Assembly (NCBI GenBank): GCA_021784755.1
Contig: JAJYHM010000042.1
Span: 1 to 64,000, forward strand
Origin: Pseudomonadota bacterium
Lineage (GTDB): Bacteria; Pseudomonadota; Gammaproteobacteria; Acidiferrobacterales; Acidiferrobacteraceae
DNA length: 64,000 nt
Reading direction: 5' to 3'
The notes under the pieces are model-generated. The model was not told the origin of the DNA. It searched no databases and saw only the letters and a program-made list of their open reading frames with translations. A program made the position numbers and the translations under genes. Positions 9,037-18,099 of the stretch are shown here, one piece after another (the first letter of the stretch is position 1; each line of letters starts with the position of its first letter).

Positions 9037-10071
9037 ATGGACGAGCCGTTCGCAGAAAGGCTTGAGCGGCTCGAGCGCGAGGCCGAGGAGGGGCTTACCG
9101 CGGCGTCGGATGTAGCGGCGCTCGAGGCTTGGCGCGTGCGCGTCCTAGGTAAGAGCGGGGCGCTCACCGAAGAACTGAAGCGCATCGGCACTCTCGCCGC
9201 GGATGAAAGGCCGCGCGCGGGGCAGCTTGTCAATCAGATCAAGCGGCGCCTCGAGGAGGCGCTCGGCGTGCGGCGCGAGGGGCTCGATGCCGCCTTGCAG
9301 GAGGCGCGCCTGGCGGCCGAGGCGGTCGATGTGACGCTTCCGGGACGCGGCCTGGGCTTAGGGGGCCTGCATCCGCTCACCAAGGCCCTGCGGCGTATCG
9401 AAGATATCTTCGCGGCGCTCGGTTTCAGTTGGACGGAAGGGCCTGAGGTTGAGGACGAGTTCCATAATTTCGAGGCCCTGAATATCCCCGCCCATCACCC
9501 GGCGCGGGCCATGCACGACACCTTCTATCTGGCGACCGGCGGGCTTTTGCGCACGCACACGTCGACTGTGCAGATTCGCTTCATGGAGGCCCACGAGCCG
9601 CCGCTACGTATCATAGCGCCCGGGCGCGTCTATCGCTCGGATGCCCCCGATCCCACGCATAGCCCGGTGTTCCATCAGATCGAAGGTCTGGTGGTGGCCG
9701 AGGGTATCCACATGGGCCACCTGAAGGCGACCCTCAAGGCCTTCCTCGAGGCCTTCTTCGAGCGCCCGCTTGCGATGCGGCTGCGGCCCTCCTATTTTCC
9801 GTTCACAGAGCCCTCTGCCGAGGTGGATATCGGCTGTCTCCTCTGTGGTGGCCAGGGTTGCCGGGTTTGTAAGGGGACGGGTTTTATCGAGATCCTCGGT
9901 TGTGGGCTTGTGCACCCGGATGTGCTGGGGCGTATCGGGATCGATGCCGAGCGGTTTACCGGTTTCGCCTTCGGTATGGGGGTCGAGCGCCTGCTCATGC
10001 TGAAAGACGGGGTGCCGGATGTCCGGCTTTTTTATGAGAATGATCTGCGTTTCTTGAGGAGCCTGCGATAA
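9037..10071 (+). CDS. pheS: Phenylalanyl-tRNA synthetase alpha subunit
   Basis: A 344-residue catalytic alpha chain of the (alpha-beta)2 enzyme. It has an N-terminal coiled-coil arm that holds tRNA-Phe (residues 1-85), then the class II core: [17 protein letters not shown], motif 2 with [24 protein letters not shown] (about residue 210), the Cys-rich insert [16 protein letters not shown], and motif 3 [14 protein letters not shown]. In GC-rich Gammaproteobacteria the Cys-rich insert commonly has this C-x2-C-x4-C-x2-C form. The gene ends 4 bases before pheT and is translated with it. Confidence 0.98.
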   Translation: MDEPFAERLERLEREAEEGLTAASDVAALEAWRVRVLGKSGALTEELKRIGTLAADERPRAGQLVNQIKRRLEEALGVRREGLDAALQEARLAAEAVDVTLPGRGLGLGGLHPLTKALRRIEDIFAALGFSWTEGPEVEDEFHNFEALNIPAHHPARAMHDTFYLATGGLLRTHTSTVQIRFMEAHEPPLRIIAPGRVYRSDAPDPTHSPVFHQIEGLVVAEGIHMGHLKATLKAFLEAFFERPLAMRLRPSYFPFTEPSAEVDIGCLLCGGQGCRVCKGTGFIEILGCGLVHPDVLGRIGIDAERFTGFAFGMGVERLLMLKDGVPDVRLFYENDLRFLRSLR

Positions 10072-10075
10072 GCCC

Positions 10076-12436
10076 GTGCGTATAGGCAAACAGTGGCTGA
10101 GTGAGTGGCTGGATTCGCGGTTGCCCTTCGAGGCGCTGGCCGCGGTCTTGACCCGCGGCGGCTTCGAGGTCGAGGGCGCGGGCATCGCGGGGCCCATGCT
10201 TCCGGGGGTCGTGGTGGCGCGCATTATGGCCACCACGGCGCACCCCAATGCGGAGCGCCTGCGGGTCTGCGAGGTGGAGGCGGGCGGCGAGCGGCGTACG
10301 GTCGTATGCGGTGCGCCGAATGCGCGCGTGGGTCTGAAGGCGCCGCTTGCCCTGCCAGGGGCGGTGCTCGGGGATCGGACCATCGCCGAGACCGAGTTGC
10401 GCGGCGTGCGATCCCAGGGGATGTTGTGCTCGGGCGGCGAACTGGGGCTGCCCGCCACCGAAGGGCTGTGGGAGTTGCCGGCCGACGCTCCAGTGGGTGT
10501 GGGGCTCGCGGACTATTTCCGGTTCGCGGATCCCTATCTGGATGTGGCGGTCACACCGAATCGAGGCGATTGCCTGAGCGTCAAAGGCATGGCGCGCGAG
10601 ATCGCGGCACTCACCGACGGTCGTTACCGGGCCCCGCGGCCCCGGGCCCTGAAGACGAGCGGGGTCACTCCGCGCGTGGCTGTGCAGGATCCGTCACGGT
10701 GTCCGCGGTATTGTGCGCGGCTTGTGAGTGGCTTGGAACCGACGGCCACGAGCCCCGGGTGGCTCGTCGAGCGTCTTCGCTTGAGTGGGGCCTCCGCGCG
10801 CCAAGCCGTCGTGGATGTCACCAATTATATTCTGTTTGATCTCGGCCAACCTCTGCACGCCTTCGATGCGGCGTCGATACGCGGCGATGTGGCAGTGCGG
10901 CTTGCACGCCCAGGCGAGGAGATCACGCTTCTCGACGGCCAGACGTGCGTCCTGCAGGCTACGGATCTCATCATCGCCGACGCCGAGGGGCCGCTTGCCA
11001 TCGCCGGCGTCATGGGGGGGCGGCGCGCGGCCGTGGGTCCTACGACGCGTAGCATCCTGCTCGAGGCGGCACATTTTCGTCCCGACACCCTCTCGCAGAC
11101 CGCGCGGCGCCTGGGGCTGACCACCGAGGCTGCCCTGCGCTTCGAACGCGGTGTCGACCCTGAGCTCTGCGGGCTTGCCCTCGAGCGCGCCACGGCCCTG
11201 ATTTTGAAGATCGCAGGCGGAGTCGCCAGTCCGGCCGCCGAACATCGCGCGCCCGACTATGGGCCGCGCCGCGAGCCAATCCGCCTGCGCCTGGAGCGCG
11301 TACGCCAGCTGCTCGGCGTGGCGGTACCGCGGGCCCGGGTCGCGCGCCTTCTGAAGGGTCTGGGGATGGCTGTGGCGGCCTCGCATGGGGGTTTGCTCGT
11401 GACGGCGCCGTCTTTCCGGTTCGATGTGCGTGGTGAGATCGATCTCATCGAGGAGGTCGCGCGTCTTCTCGGCTACGACGAGATTCCGACGGTCGAGCTC
11501 CCGTATACCCCGGGGGCGGCGCGGTCTGCGCCCTCGGGACGGCGTCGCGCCGCCGACTTGCTCGTGGACCGTGATTATCAGGAGGCCATAACCTTCAGCC
11601 TGGTCGATCCGGGGGAGCAGGCGCAGCTGGAGGTCTCCTCAAGCCTCGCCCTGCGTAACCCCCTGGCTGGCCCCTGGTCGGAGCTGCGCGCCAGTCTCGT
11701 TCCCGGCTTGCTCGCCACCGCACTCCACAATCGCCGGCGCCAACAGGGGCGGGTGCGGCTTTTTGAGATCGGGACCTGCTTTACGGCCGATCCCGCGGGC
11801 GCCGGCGTACGCGAGGAGATGAAGATCGCGGGCGTGGCCTTGGGCCCGGCCCTGCCTGAACAATGGGGGGCGCCGGCGCGGCCGGTGGACTTCTTCGATG
11901 TCAAAGGCGATGTCGAGGCCCTGTGCGCGCTGGTCGGGCAGACGGCTCGAGTAAGCCCGGACGGGGCCGCGCCGTTTCTGCAAAAGGGTCTGGGCGCGGC
12001 GATCACCGTCGCCGGGCACCCTGTGGGCTTTGTGGGTGGTCTCGCGGGCGGCCATCGCGAACGGCTCGGTTTCGAGGAGCCGGTGTTTGTTTTCGAGCTA
12101 TCGGCATCCCTTTTTGAGGCGCAGGCCGCAGGCGGCGCGGTTGAGCCGCCACGCTTCCCGTCGGTGCGCCGCGATCTGGCCGTGGTGGTGCCCGCTACGA
12201 CAGCTGCCGGGGACGTCCTGGATACCGTTCGTCGGAGCGCCGGGGCCCTTCTGCAGGGGCTCGTTGTGTTTGATGTGTATCAGGGCAAAGGTCTTGATTT
12301 AGGAAAGAAAAGTTTGGCCTTGGGCTTGACCTTGCAGGACTTCTCGCGCACTCTTACGGATGAGGTTGTAGAAGGGCTTGTGGCGCGCGTTGTGGAGTCG
12401 CTCGCGACCACTTACGGAGCGGTGCTCCGACAATAA
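10076..12436 (+). CDS. pheT: Phenylalanyl-tRNA synthetase beta subunit
   Basis: A 786-residue beta chain (E. coli 795) starting at GTG 10076, directly after pheS. It has an N-terminal tRNA-binding OB fold (PNAERLRVCEVEAGG), a B3/4 editing domain that clears Tyr-tRNA-Phe (DVTNYILFDLGQPLHAFD), B5, a catalytic-like module (about 470-680), and a C-terminal ferredoxin-like anticodon-binding domain (PSVRRDLAVVVP, about residue 700). No oddities seen. Confidence 0.98.
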   Translation: MRIGKQWLSEWLDSRLPFEALAAVLTRGGFEVEGAGIAGPMLPGVVVARIMATTAHPNAERLRVCEVEAGGERRTVVCGAPNARVGLKAPLALPGAVLGDRTIAETELRGVRSQGMLCSGGELGLPATEGLWELPADAPVGVGLADYFRFADPYLDVAVTPNRGDCLSVKGMAREIAALTDGRYRAPRPRALKTSGVTPRVAVQDPSRCPRYCARLVSGLEPTATSPGWLVERLRLSGASARQAVVDVTNYILFDLGQPLHAFDAASIRGDVAVRLARPGEEITLLDGQTCVLQATDLIIADAEGPLAIAGVMGGRRAAVGPTTRSILLEAAHFRPDTLSQTARRLGLTTEAALRFERGVDPELCGLALERATALILKIAGGVASPAAEHRAPDYGPRREPIRLRLERVRQLLGVAVPRARVARLLKGLGMAVAASHGGLLVTAPSFRFDVRGEIDLIEEVARLLGYDEIPTVELPYTPGAARSAPSGRRRAADLLVDRDYQEAITFSLVDPGEQAQLEVSSSLALRNPLAGPWSELRASLVPGLLATALHNRRRQQGRVRLFEIGTCFTADPAGAGVREEMKIAGVALGPALPEQWGAPARPVDFFDVKGDVEALCALVGQTARVSPDGAAPFLQKGLGAAITVAGHPVGFVGGLAGGHRERLGFEEPVFVFELSASLFEAQAAGGAVEPPRFPSVRRDLAVVVPATTAAGDVLDTVRRSAGALLQGLVVFDVYQGKGLDLGKKSLALGLTLQDFSRTLTDEVVEGLVARVVESLATTYGAVLRQ

Positions 12437-12466
12437 GAAAAACCGATTACGTCAAGGGAAGGCGCC

Positions 12467-12766
12467 ATGGCACTGACGAAGGCGGACCTCGCGGAAGCGT
12501 TGTTCCTTGAGCTTGGGCTGAATAAGCGCGAGGCCAAGGATTTTGTCGAGCTCTTTTTCGAGAAGATTTGCGAGACCTTAGGCCAGGGGGAGACCGTGAA
12601 GTTGTCGGGATTCGGGAATTTCGATATCCGGAAGAAGGGTCGCAGGCCGGGACGCAATCCCAAGACCGGCGAAGAGATCCCCATCGCCGAGCGCCGCGTG
12701 GTAACCTTCCGCGCCAGTCATAAGCTGAAAGAGCGGGTCGACGGCCATGCTCGATCCGGGGGATAA
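12467..12766 (+). CDS. ihfA: Integration host factor alpha subunit
   Basis: A 99-residue DNA-bending protein that pairs with IHF-beta. It has the family's alpha-helical dimer part ([22 protein letters not shown]) and the beta arm [22 protein letters not shown], with the proline that intercalates DNA. It directly follows pheT, as in E. coli and Pseudomonas. Its last 20 bases overlap the next gene, which suggests translational coupling. Confidence 0.98.
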   Translation: MALTKADLAEALFLELGLNKREAKDFVELFFEKICETLGQGETVKLSGFGNFDIRKKGRRPGRNPKTGEEIPIAERRVVTFRASHKLKERVDGHARSGG

Positions 12767-13115
12767 CAGTGAACTGCCCCCGATTCCGGGGAAGCGCTAC
12801 TTCACCATCAGTGAGGTAAGTGAGCTCTGCCGGGTAAAGCCGCACGTCCTGCGTTATTGGGAGCAGGAATTTCCAAAGCTGCAGTCAGTGAAGCGGCGCG
12901 GTAACCGCCGCTACTACCAACATCACGACGTCCATGTCATTCGCGAGATCCGAAACCTTCTCTATATCGAAGGCTTCACCATAAGCGGGGCGCGCAATCG
13001 TCTCACGCAGGAGGCGGAGCCGGCACGCGAGGGGCGCGCCGAGGCGTTGGCCTTGCTCGCCGAAGGGCTCGAGGAAATACGCCAGCTTTTGACACTGGAC
13101 CCGGGTCCTCCCTAG
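12747..13115 (+). CDS. MerR-family transcriptional regulator linked to ihfA
   Basis: A 122-residue protein. The winged-helix MerR DNA-binding domain ([20 protein letters not shown], then [10 protein letters not shown], then [13 protein letters not shown]) fills residues 15-85. It is followed by a short coiled segment and no metal- or drug-binding C-terminal domain. A gene of this type follows ihfA in many Gammaproteobacteria, and its target is not known to me. The start at 12747 lies inside ihfA. The ATG could also be an internal coupling site. Confidence 0.88.
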   Translation: MLDPGDNSELPPIPGKRYFTISEVSELCRVKPHVLRYWEQEFPKLQSVKRRGNRRYYQHHDVHVIREIRNLLYIEGFTISGARNRLTQEAEPAREGRAEALALLAEGLEEIRQLLTLDPGPP

Positions 13116-13136
13116 AATCCCTAGGGGAGGTGGCTT

Positions 13137-14009
13137 ATGCCCCGTTACAGCGATCTCGTCACACCAGCCCTCGTGGCTGCGCATTTAAACGACCCGACAT
13201 GGGTCATTCTCGATTGCCGATTTATCTTGAGCGCGCCCGAGGCCGGGCTTGCGGCCTACCGCGAGGGACACGTGCCGGGGGCGCGCTATGCCGATCTGGA
13301 GCGCCACCTCTCGGGTCCGCGTGACGCGCGTTCCGGACGCCATCCCTTGCCGTCCGTGGAGGCCTTCGCGGAGACCTTGAAGGGGTTTGGGATCGGTCCG
13401 GCAACACAGGTTGTGGCCTACGACGAGGAGACCTCGGTGTACGCGAGCCGTCTCTGGTGGCTCTTGCGCGTTTGGTGGGGGCATGAGGCGGTGGCGGTGC
13501 TCGATGGCGGGCTCGCCGCCTGGTGTTCCGAGGAGCACCCGCTCACGACTGTGGTGCCGTCCGTTGCCGTGCAGGCCCCTTATCCTCGACCGTCGGGGCT
13601 CGCCGAAGGCAGCTGGCTTAATGACGCCGAGGTCGAGGCGGTGGTGGCCAATGGACATCGGCTGTTGGTGGACGCCCGGGGCGTGGCGCGTTACCGGGGC
13701 ACCACGGAACCGCTCGATCCCGTGGCCGGGCATATCCCTGGCGCGCGCAACCGGCCCTTCGAACAAAATCTCCGCGAGGACCGGACTTTCCGCTCGCCGG
13801 AAGAGTTGCGCCGGGATTACCTAGCGGTGCTGGATGGCCGGCCGGCAGCGGAGATCGTCCATTACTGCGGCTCCGGGGTATCGGCCTGCCACAATGTGTT
13901 GGCCATGGCGCGGGCGGGCTTTGGGTTTACAGCCTTGTATCCGGGCTCGTGGAGTGCGTGGGTGAGCGATCCGGCGCGGCCGGTGGCGACCGGAGACGAG
14001 GGGGCCTAA
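13137..14009 (+). CDS. sseA: Thiosulfate or 3-mercaptopyruvate sulfurtransferase (tandem rhodanese)
   Basis: A 290-residue two-domain rhodanese. The N-terminal domain is structural. The C-terminal domain carries the persulfide cysteine in HYCGSGVSACHNV (about residue 243). The loop CGSGVSA is closer to 3-mercaptopyruvate sulfurtransferases (CGSGV-T/S-A) than to thiosulfate rhodaneses (CRKGV-T), so mercaptopyruvate is the likelier donor. A gggaggtgg ribosome site precedes the ATG. No signal peptide is visible, so it should be cytoplasmic. Substrate remains an inference. Confidence 0.88.
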   Translation: MPRYSDLVTPALVAAHLNDPTWVILDCRFILSAPEAGLAAYREGHVPGARYADLERHLSGPRDARSGRHPLPSVEAFAETLKGFGIGPATQVVAYDEETSVYASRLWWLLRVWWGHEAVAVLDGGLAAWCSEEHPLTTVVPSVAVQAPYPRPSGLAEGSWLNDAEVEAVVANGHRLLVDARGVARYRGTTEPLDPVAGHIPGARNRPFEQNLREDRTFRSPEELRRDYLAVLDGRPAAEIVHYCGSGVSACHNVLAMARAGFGFTALYPGSWSAWVSDPARPVATGDEGA

Positions 14010-14150
14010 GGGACGCCCGGCCGCCTGTCGTAATAGGCGCTCCGGATGAAACGTGTTCCCCGGGGATGGCTTTTCAAAAAGATGCGTGGGGGGGGGGAGG
14101 CCTTGTCATGGGCTGCGCCATTTCTCCCGGGCATTCACACGAGGCGTGTT

Positions 14151-14777
14151 ATGAGACTCTACGATCTCGAACGATCGGGCAATTGTTACAAGATTCGTCT
14201 GCTGCTCTCGTTTCTCGGGCAGGACTACGAGCGTGTGCCCGTGTCCCTCGATGCGGGCGCGCAGCGCAGTCCTGAGTTTCTGCGCTTGAATCCTCGCGGC
14301 CAGATCCCTGTGCTGATCACAGACGAGGGCGAGGCGATCTGGGACTCGACGGCCATACTCGTCTATCTCGCGCGGCGCTATGGTGGGGAGCGCTGGTTGC
14401 CCGGGGATCCCCTGGGCATGGCGCGGGTCATGCAGTGGCTCGCGCTCGAACAGAATGAGGGGCGCTACGGCACGGCGCGGGCGCGGGTCATCGGCTTGAA
14501 CATCAAAAGCAGCTTGGGCCAGACCGGAACCTTGGAGGAATCGCGTCGCATGGCCGAGGCGGCATTTGCGGCCCTCGAGGGGCGTCTGACGGATCATGCC
14601 TGGCTTGCCGCGGATCATCCGACTATCGCCGACATCGCCTGTTACCCCTACACCGCGCTCTTCCCGGAGAGCGGTTTCCCTCTCGATGGCTATCCGGCGA
14701 TCCACGCCTGGTTTCGGCGCCTCGAGGAGTGGCCCGGTTATATCGCTGTGCCGAGACGGCCCGCCCCGCGATCCTGA
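14151..14777 (+). CDS. Glutathione S-transferase family protein
   Basis: A 208-residue protein from the ATG at 14151, preceded by gagg. The thioredoxin-like N-terminal domain (MRLYDLERSGNCYKIRLLLS, then NPRGQIPVLITDEG, then WDSTAILVYLARRY) contains the cis-proline of the glutathione site (QIPVL) and the glutamate/serine-type D-S-T. The C-terminal helical domain ends with PTIADIACYPYTALF. The catalytic Ser/Cys region SGNCYK suggests a Ser- or Cys-type enzyme. The substrate is unknown. The upstream frame to 14046 is rejected because it lacks similarity. Confidence 0.9.
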   Translation: MRLYDLERSGNCYKIRLLLSFLGQDYERVPVSLDAGAQRSPEFLRLNPRGQIPVLITDEGEAIWDSTAILVYLARRYGGERWLPGDPLGMARVMQWLALEQNEGRYGTARARVIGLNIKSSLGQTGTLEESRRMAEAAFAALEGRLTDHAWLAADHPTIADIACYPYTALFPESGFPLDGYPAIHAWFRRLEEWPGYIAVPRRPAPRS

Positions 14778-14787
14778 ACGCGGGGTC

Positions 14788-15270
14788 TTAGGTCTCGGTC
14801 CGCGGGCCGCACCGCTTGCCATCGTGTGCAGCCGCGCGCCCGTCAGGGACAAGGCCCGCCGCCACGACCTCTTTTTCGGAGATCGACCAGAGGGCGAGCG
14901 TGGCTAAGGTGGTGCTCAGGATCTGTGCGTCGATATACGCTTGGTGGGCGCGATAGTGCACGATATCGTGATCGAGGGTACGGAAGCGGGCCACGGACTG
15001 GCTCGCCGCCGAGACGACTCGTGCCGAGAGCACAAGCGACCCGAGCAGGAGGCCGATCATGTGCAGTGGCGCGGGCAGGGAACCGGCGAGGTGCCAGAGC
15101 GCGGAGGCGCCGAGGAGGACCATGCCCGCCTCGCCCAGGCCCATGACCCCCTCGCGCAGCCAGAAGCGGCGACGCCATTCCCGTGTTCCCGGGGTGTCGG
15201 CCGCCACGGTCGCGCGGCACTTCTCGAACTGAAAACGGACGGCGCGCGCAGGCGCAAAGTTTTGGCGCAT
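14788..15270 (-). CDS. Hypothetical membrane protein, about 160 residues
   Basis: Not recognised. From the ATG at 15270 (aggga ribosome site 5 bases upstream) it has a basic N-terminal tail (about 45 residues, REWRRRFWLREG), a first hydrophobic stretch (EAGMVLLGASALWHLAGSL), a second (MIGLLLGSLVLSARVVSAA), then a hydrophilic region and a weakly hydrophobic third stretch (TTLATLALWSI). Two inner-membrane helices are likely. It converges on the GST gene with a 10-base gap and stands 336 bases from the divergent galE start. Its position near the Pel locus is suggestive only. Confidence 0.6.
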   Translation of the reverse strand: MRQNFAPARAVRFQFEKCRATVAADTPGTREWRRRFWLREGVMGLGEAGMVLLGASALWHLAGSLPAPLHMIGLLLGSLVLSARVVSAASQSVARFRTLDHDIVHYRAHQAYIDAQILSTTLATLALWSISEKEVVAAGLVPDGRAAAHDGKRCGPRTET

Positions 15271-15606
15271 ATCATCCCTCCCGCCGAGCGGCGTCTTCTC
15301 TCTATCCGTAGAATACCGGCCGGGCCACACCATCGCCCAGGAAGCGTGAGTACTCCTCGCCATCGGCCGCGCGCGCCGGCCAGCCCCTGAAGACAGGTGA
15401 CGGGCGGGGCGCCCACGCCCGAGCCTCGGAGCTTAAGCCTTGGGCGGGCTCCCGTGCATCGGGCCCGTACGCGGGTCCATAGTGTTCGCGGCCACGGGCC
15501 TGGCCTTAAGGGGCGTTCTGCGCCGTGGCGGCGCGGATCGCCCTCGTGTACCTTAACGCGCTTTGAGCGGCACTGCGAGATCGGGGCTTTGAGGTCAGGG
15601 GGAGGT
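15271..15606. other. Intergenic region between the hypothetical gene and galE
   Basis: 336 bases between divergent genes, which must contain both promoters. The reading frame that extends galE upstream has no similarity to epimerases. No convincing operator or terminator was seen. Confidence 0.5.
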
Positions 15607-16623
15607 ATGAAGATATTGGTCACGGGCGGCACCGGGTATATCGGTTCGCATACCGCGCTCTGCCTCATGGAGGCGGGCCATGACGTGGTCCTTTGGGACA
15701 ATCTATCAAATAGCCGCGTCGCGGTCGTGGACCGCATGGCTATGATCGCCGGCGCCCGGCCCGTCTTCGTGCAGGGCGACGTGCGCGACGCTGCGGCCCT
15801 GGACCGTCTCTTGGGCGATCATGGCTTCGACGGCGTGATCCATTTCGCGGGTCTTAAGGCGGTGGGGGAGTCGGTCGAGAAGCCGCTTCTTTATTATGAA
15901 AACAATGTCCAGGGCACGGTGACGCTCCTGCGGGCCATGCAGAAGGCCGGCGTGAAGACCTTTGTGTTCTCCTCCTCGGCGACCGTTTACGGGAACCCGA
16001 CGAAGGTCCCCATACGCGAAGACTTCCCGCGTGCGGCCACCAACGCCTACGGGCGCTCCAAGATCATGATCGAGGACGTGTTAGCGGATATCGTCGCCGC
16101 TGATGCGCATTGGCGGATCGCCCGGTTGCGCTACTTCAATCCCGTCGGTGCTCATGAAAGCGGTCTCGTGGGAGAGGACCCGCAGGACGTCCCTAATAAT
16201 CTCATGCCCTATATCTGTCAGGTCGCTGTCGGCCGACGGCCGCTTTTGCGGATATTTGGCGCCGACTATGACACGCCGGACGGCACCGGTGTGCGCGACT
16301 ATATCCATGTCGTCGATCTGGCAGAGGGGCATGTGGCGGCGTTGCATTACCTCGCGGCCCATGAGGGCATGCTGACTGTGAACTTTGGGACCGGCCGCGG
16401 CTACTCGGTGCTGGACATGGTGGCAGCCTTCGGGCGCGCCTGTGGGCGGCCGATCCCCTACAGGATCGAGGCGCGCAGGCCGGGTGATATCGCGCAGTGT
16501 TATGCGGATCCCGAGGCCGCGCATCGGCTGCTCGGGTGGCGGGCGGTCTACGATCTTGATCGGATGTGCGCCGATGCATGGCGTTGGCAAGAGCGTAATC
16601 CGGAGGGTTACCGGACATCCTGA
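15607..16623 (+). CDS. galE: UDP-glucose/UDP-N-acetylglucosamine 4-epimerase (GalE type)
   Basis: A 338-residue extended short-chain dehydrogenase with tightly held NAD. N-terminal Rossmann motif VTGGTGYIGSHTA, catalytic Ser in FVFSSSATVYG (about residue 123), catalytic YxxxK in NAYGRSKIMIED (about 149-153), and C-terminal RRPGDIAQCYADP. At the substrate-size position of GalE enzymes (Tyr299 in E. coli, Cys307 in human) this protein has Cys298, so it should accept N-acetylated sugars too. Pel is rich in GalNAc, and GalE-like PelX enzymes accompany some pel loci. The EAL gene and pelG lie immediately beyond on the opposite strand. A ggagg site precedes the ATG at 15607. Confidence 0.93.
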   Translation: MKILVTGGTGYIGSHTALCLMEAGHDVVLWDNLSNSRVAVVDRMAMIAGARPVFVQGDVRDAAALDRLLGDHGFDGVIHFAGLKAVGESVEKPLLYYENNVQGTVTLLRAMQKAGVKTFVFSSSATVYGNPTKVPIREDFPRAATNAYGRSKIMIEDVLADIVAADAHWRIARLRYFNPVGAHESGLVGEDPQDVPNNLMPYICQVAVGRRPLLRIFGADYDTPDGTGVRDYIHVVDLAEGHVAALHYLAAHEGMLTVNFGTGRGYSVLDMVAAFGRACGRPIPYRIEARRPGDIAQCYADPEAAHRLLGWRAVYDLDRMCADAWRWQERNPEGYRTS

Positions 16624-16674
16624 GATCCGGGTCGCACGAAGGCCGCGACCCCTTCGCCCGGCGGTCGATCAGCC

Positions 16675-17961
16675 TCAGGGCCGTGGCGTGCCGCCGCCCT
16701 CGTAGGGCACGAGATCGCAACAGAAGACCCGGGTCGCGCCCGCGATCTCGTAGGCGCAGGCAAGCGTGACGCAAAGGGTCGCGTCGGCGAGCGAGAAATA
16801 CGGCCGCGTTCGTTGCATACGCCCCGGTTGCTCGAGGGCCCTGCGTACGTAGGGCCGCGAGAGGTGCTCGGTCCCCGAGGCATGGGCGAGCGGGGCATAG
16901 CGCGGATCGGTGCCGGCCACGCGCGATGCGGGAATGTAGGGGCTTCCGATTTCGCGTCCGTCCCGATCGAGAAGATAGGCGCGCAGCACGCCCTCTTGGC
17001 CGTCGAAGGCCGCGCACGCGTCGCCAAGTGGTAGGCCGTCTTTCAGGCGGGTGATCATGGCGGCGAACACCACGTCGACCGCCTGCGCGGGGTTCTGGGA
17101 GGACGCGGCTGCGATGCGCAAGCGGTCACAGAGTGTCGACAGCACCGCGGGCTCCTCTTCGGCGGGGGTCGAGCGTGGCCGTCCCAGCAGAAAGCCCTGC
17201 ATGAGATCCACGCCACTATCGAGGGCGATCAGCCCCTGGTCCTCGGTCTCTATCCCCTCCATGACGACCAGCGCTCCGATCTCGTGCAGGAGCGCGACCA
17301 AGTGCGGGAGGAGGTTGCGGATGCGCCGATTCCCGATGCTTTGTGCGATGAGGGACCGGTCGAGTTTGACGAACTCCGGAGACAGATTCCAGAGGCGATC
17401 GAAGTTCGAGTGGCCGGACCCGAAGTCGTCTATGGCGGTCAGGCAGCCGCGGCTTCGGAAGTAGGCGACCGCTTCCGCCAGACGCGCCGGATCGGCCACC
17501 GCACCCTCGAGGATCTCGACGACGAGCCTGCCCCCTTGGATCGCGAAGTGACGCAGCAGCCGACCGAGGAAGGGGCTGTGGTTTTCGCGGGAGATGATGG
17601 ACCGCATGTCGATATTGAGAAAGAGCCACTGTGTCTCGCACCCGAGGCGCAGGAAGTTTCTGACATGCAGGAAGCGCGTCAAGCGGTCGATATGGACGGC
17701 CTCGGCATCGGACCGCACCGCACCGAAGACCTCGAGGGGTGAGACTCGGTCGCCGTTGGGGCGGTGGGCGCGCAGCAGGGCTTCGTGACCGACTACGCGA
17801 CGTTGGGCGACGCTAAAAATCGGCTGGAAGACGCTTTCCATGACAAGCCCGTCGTGATGGGCCACGGCGGCCTCGCCATCCTGCGCAAGAAAGCTTTCCG
17901 GGGGGCCGAAGGGCGGGAGGGGATTGGTCTTTGGGGTCCATTGAAGTGCGGTATTCGTCAT
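16675..17961 (-). CDS. c-di-GMP phosphodiesterase: EAL domain plus C-terminal sensor-like domain
   Basis: A 428-residue soluble protein from the ATG at 17961 (perfect aggagg upstream). The EAL domain (about 40-270) retains each residue class needed for metal and c-di-GMP hydrolysis: E60 (GHEALLR), N116 (FLNID), E149 (VVEILE), D178-D179 (AIDDFGSG), K199 (VKLD), E235 (VMEGIET), Q255 (MQGF). The C-terminal 150 residues (LRAYLLDRDGREIGSPYIP, then RPYFSLADATLCVTLACAY) resemble a PAS/Cache-like ligand domain, an architecture like Bacillus YkuI. It is 138 bases downstream of pelG on the same strand with no visible terminator, so it may be the last gene of the pel unit and lower the c-di-GMP that PelD senses. 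Confidence 0.88.
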   Translation of the reverse strand: MTNTALQWTPKTNPLPPFGPPESFLAQDGEAAVAHHDGLVMESVFQPIFSVAQRRVVGHEALLRAHRPNGDRVSPLEVFGAVRSDAEAVHIDRLTRFLHVRNFLRLGCETQWLFLNIDMRSIISRENHSPFLGRLLRHFAIQGGRLVVEILEGAVADPARLAEAVAYFRSRGCLTAIDDFGSGHSNFDRLWNLSPEFVKLDRSLIAQSIGNRRIRNLLPHLVALLHEIGALVVMEGIETEDQGLIALDSGVDLMQGFLLGRPRSTPAEEEPAVLSTLCDRLRIAAASSQNPAQAVDVVFAAMITRLKDGLPLGDACAAFDGQEGVLRAYLLDRDGREIGSPYIPASRVAGTDPRYAPLAHASGTEHLSRPYVRRALEQPGRMQRTRPYFSLADATLCVTLACAYEIAGATRVFCCDLVPYEGGGTPRP

Positions 17962-18099
17962 GATGTCCTCCTGCCCGCCATCGCGACTGCGGACACCGAT
18001 CCGCTGCCGGGCCGGAATGTAGGCCACTTTCGATGTTTGTCGTGTCGTAGCGTCACTATCTCCCGACGCCATGAAGGCTATGTGACAGCCCGTTTGCGG

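Noticed and set aside
17962-18099. c-di-GMP riboswitch (GEMM) between pelG and the EAL gene
   Set aside because: The conserved sequence words of GEMM aptamers are not present.
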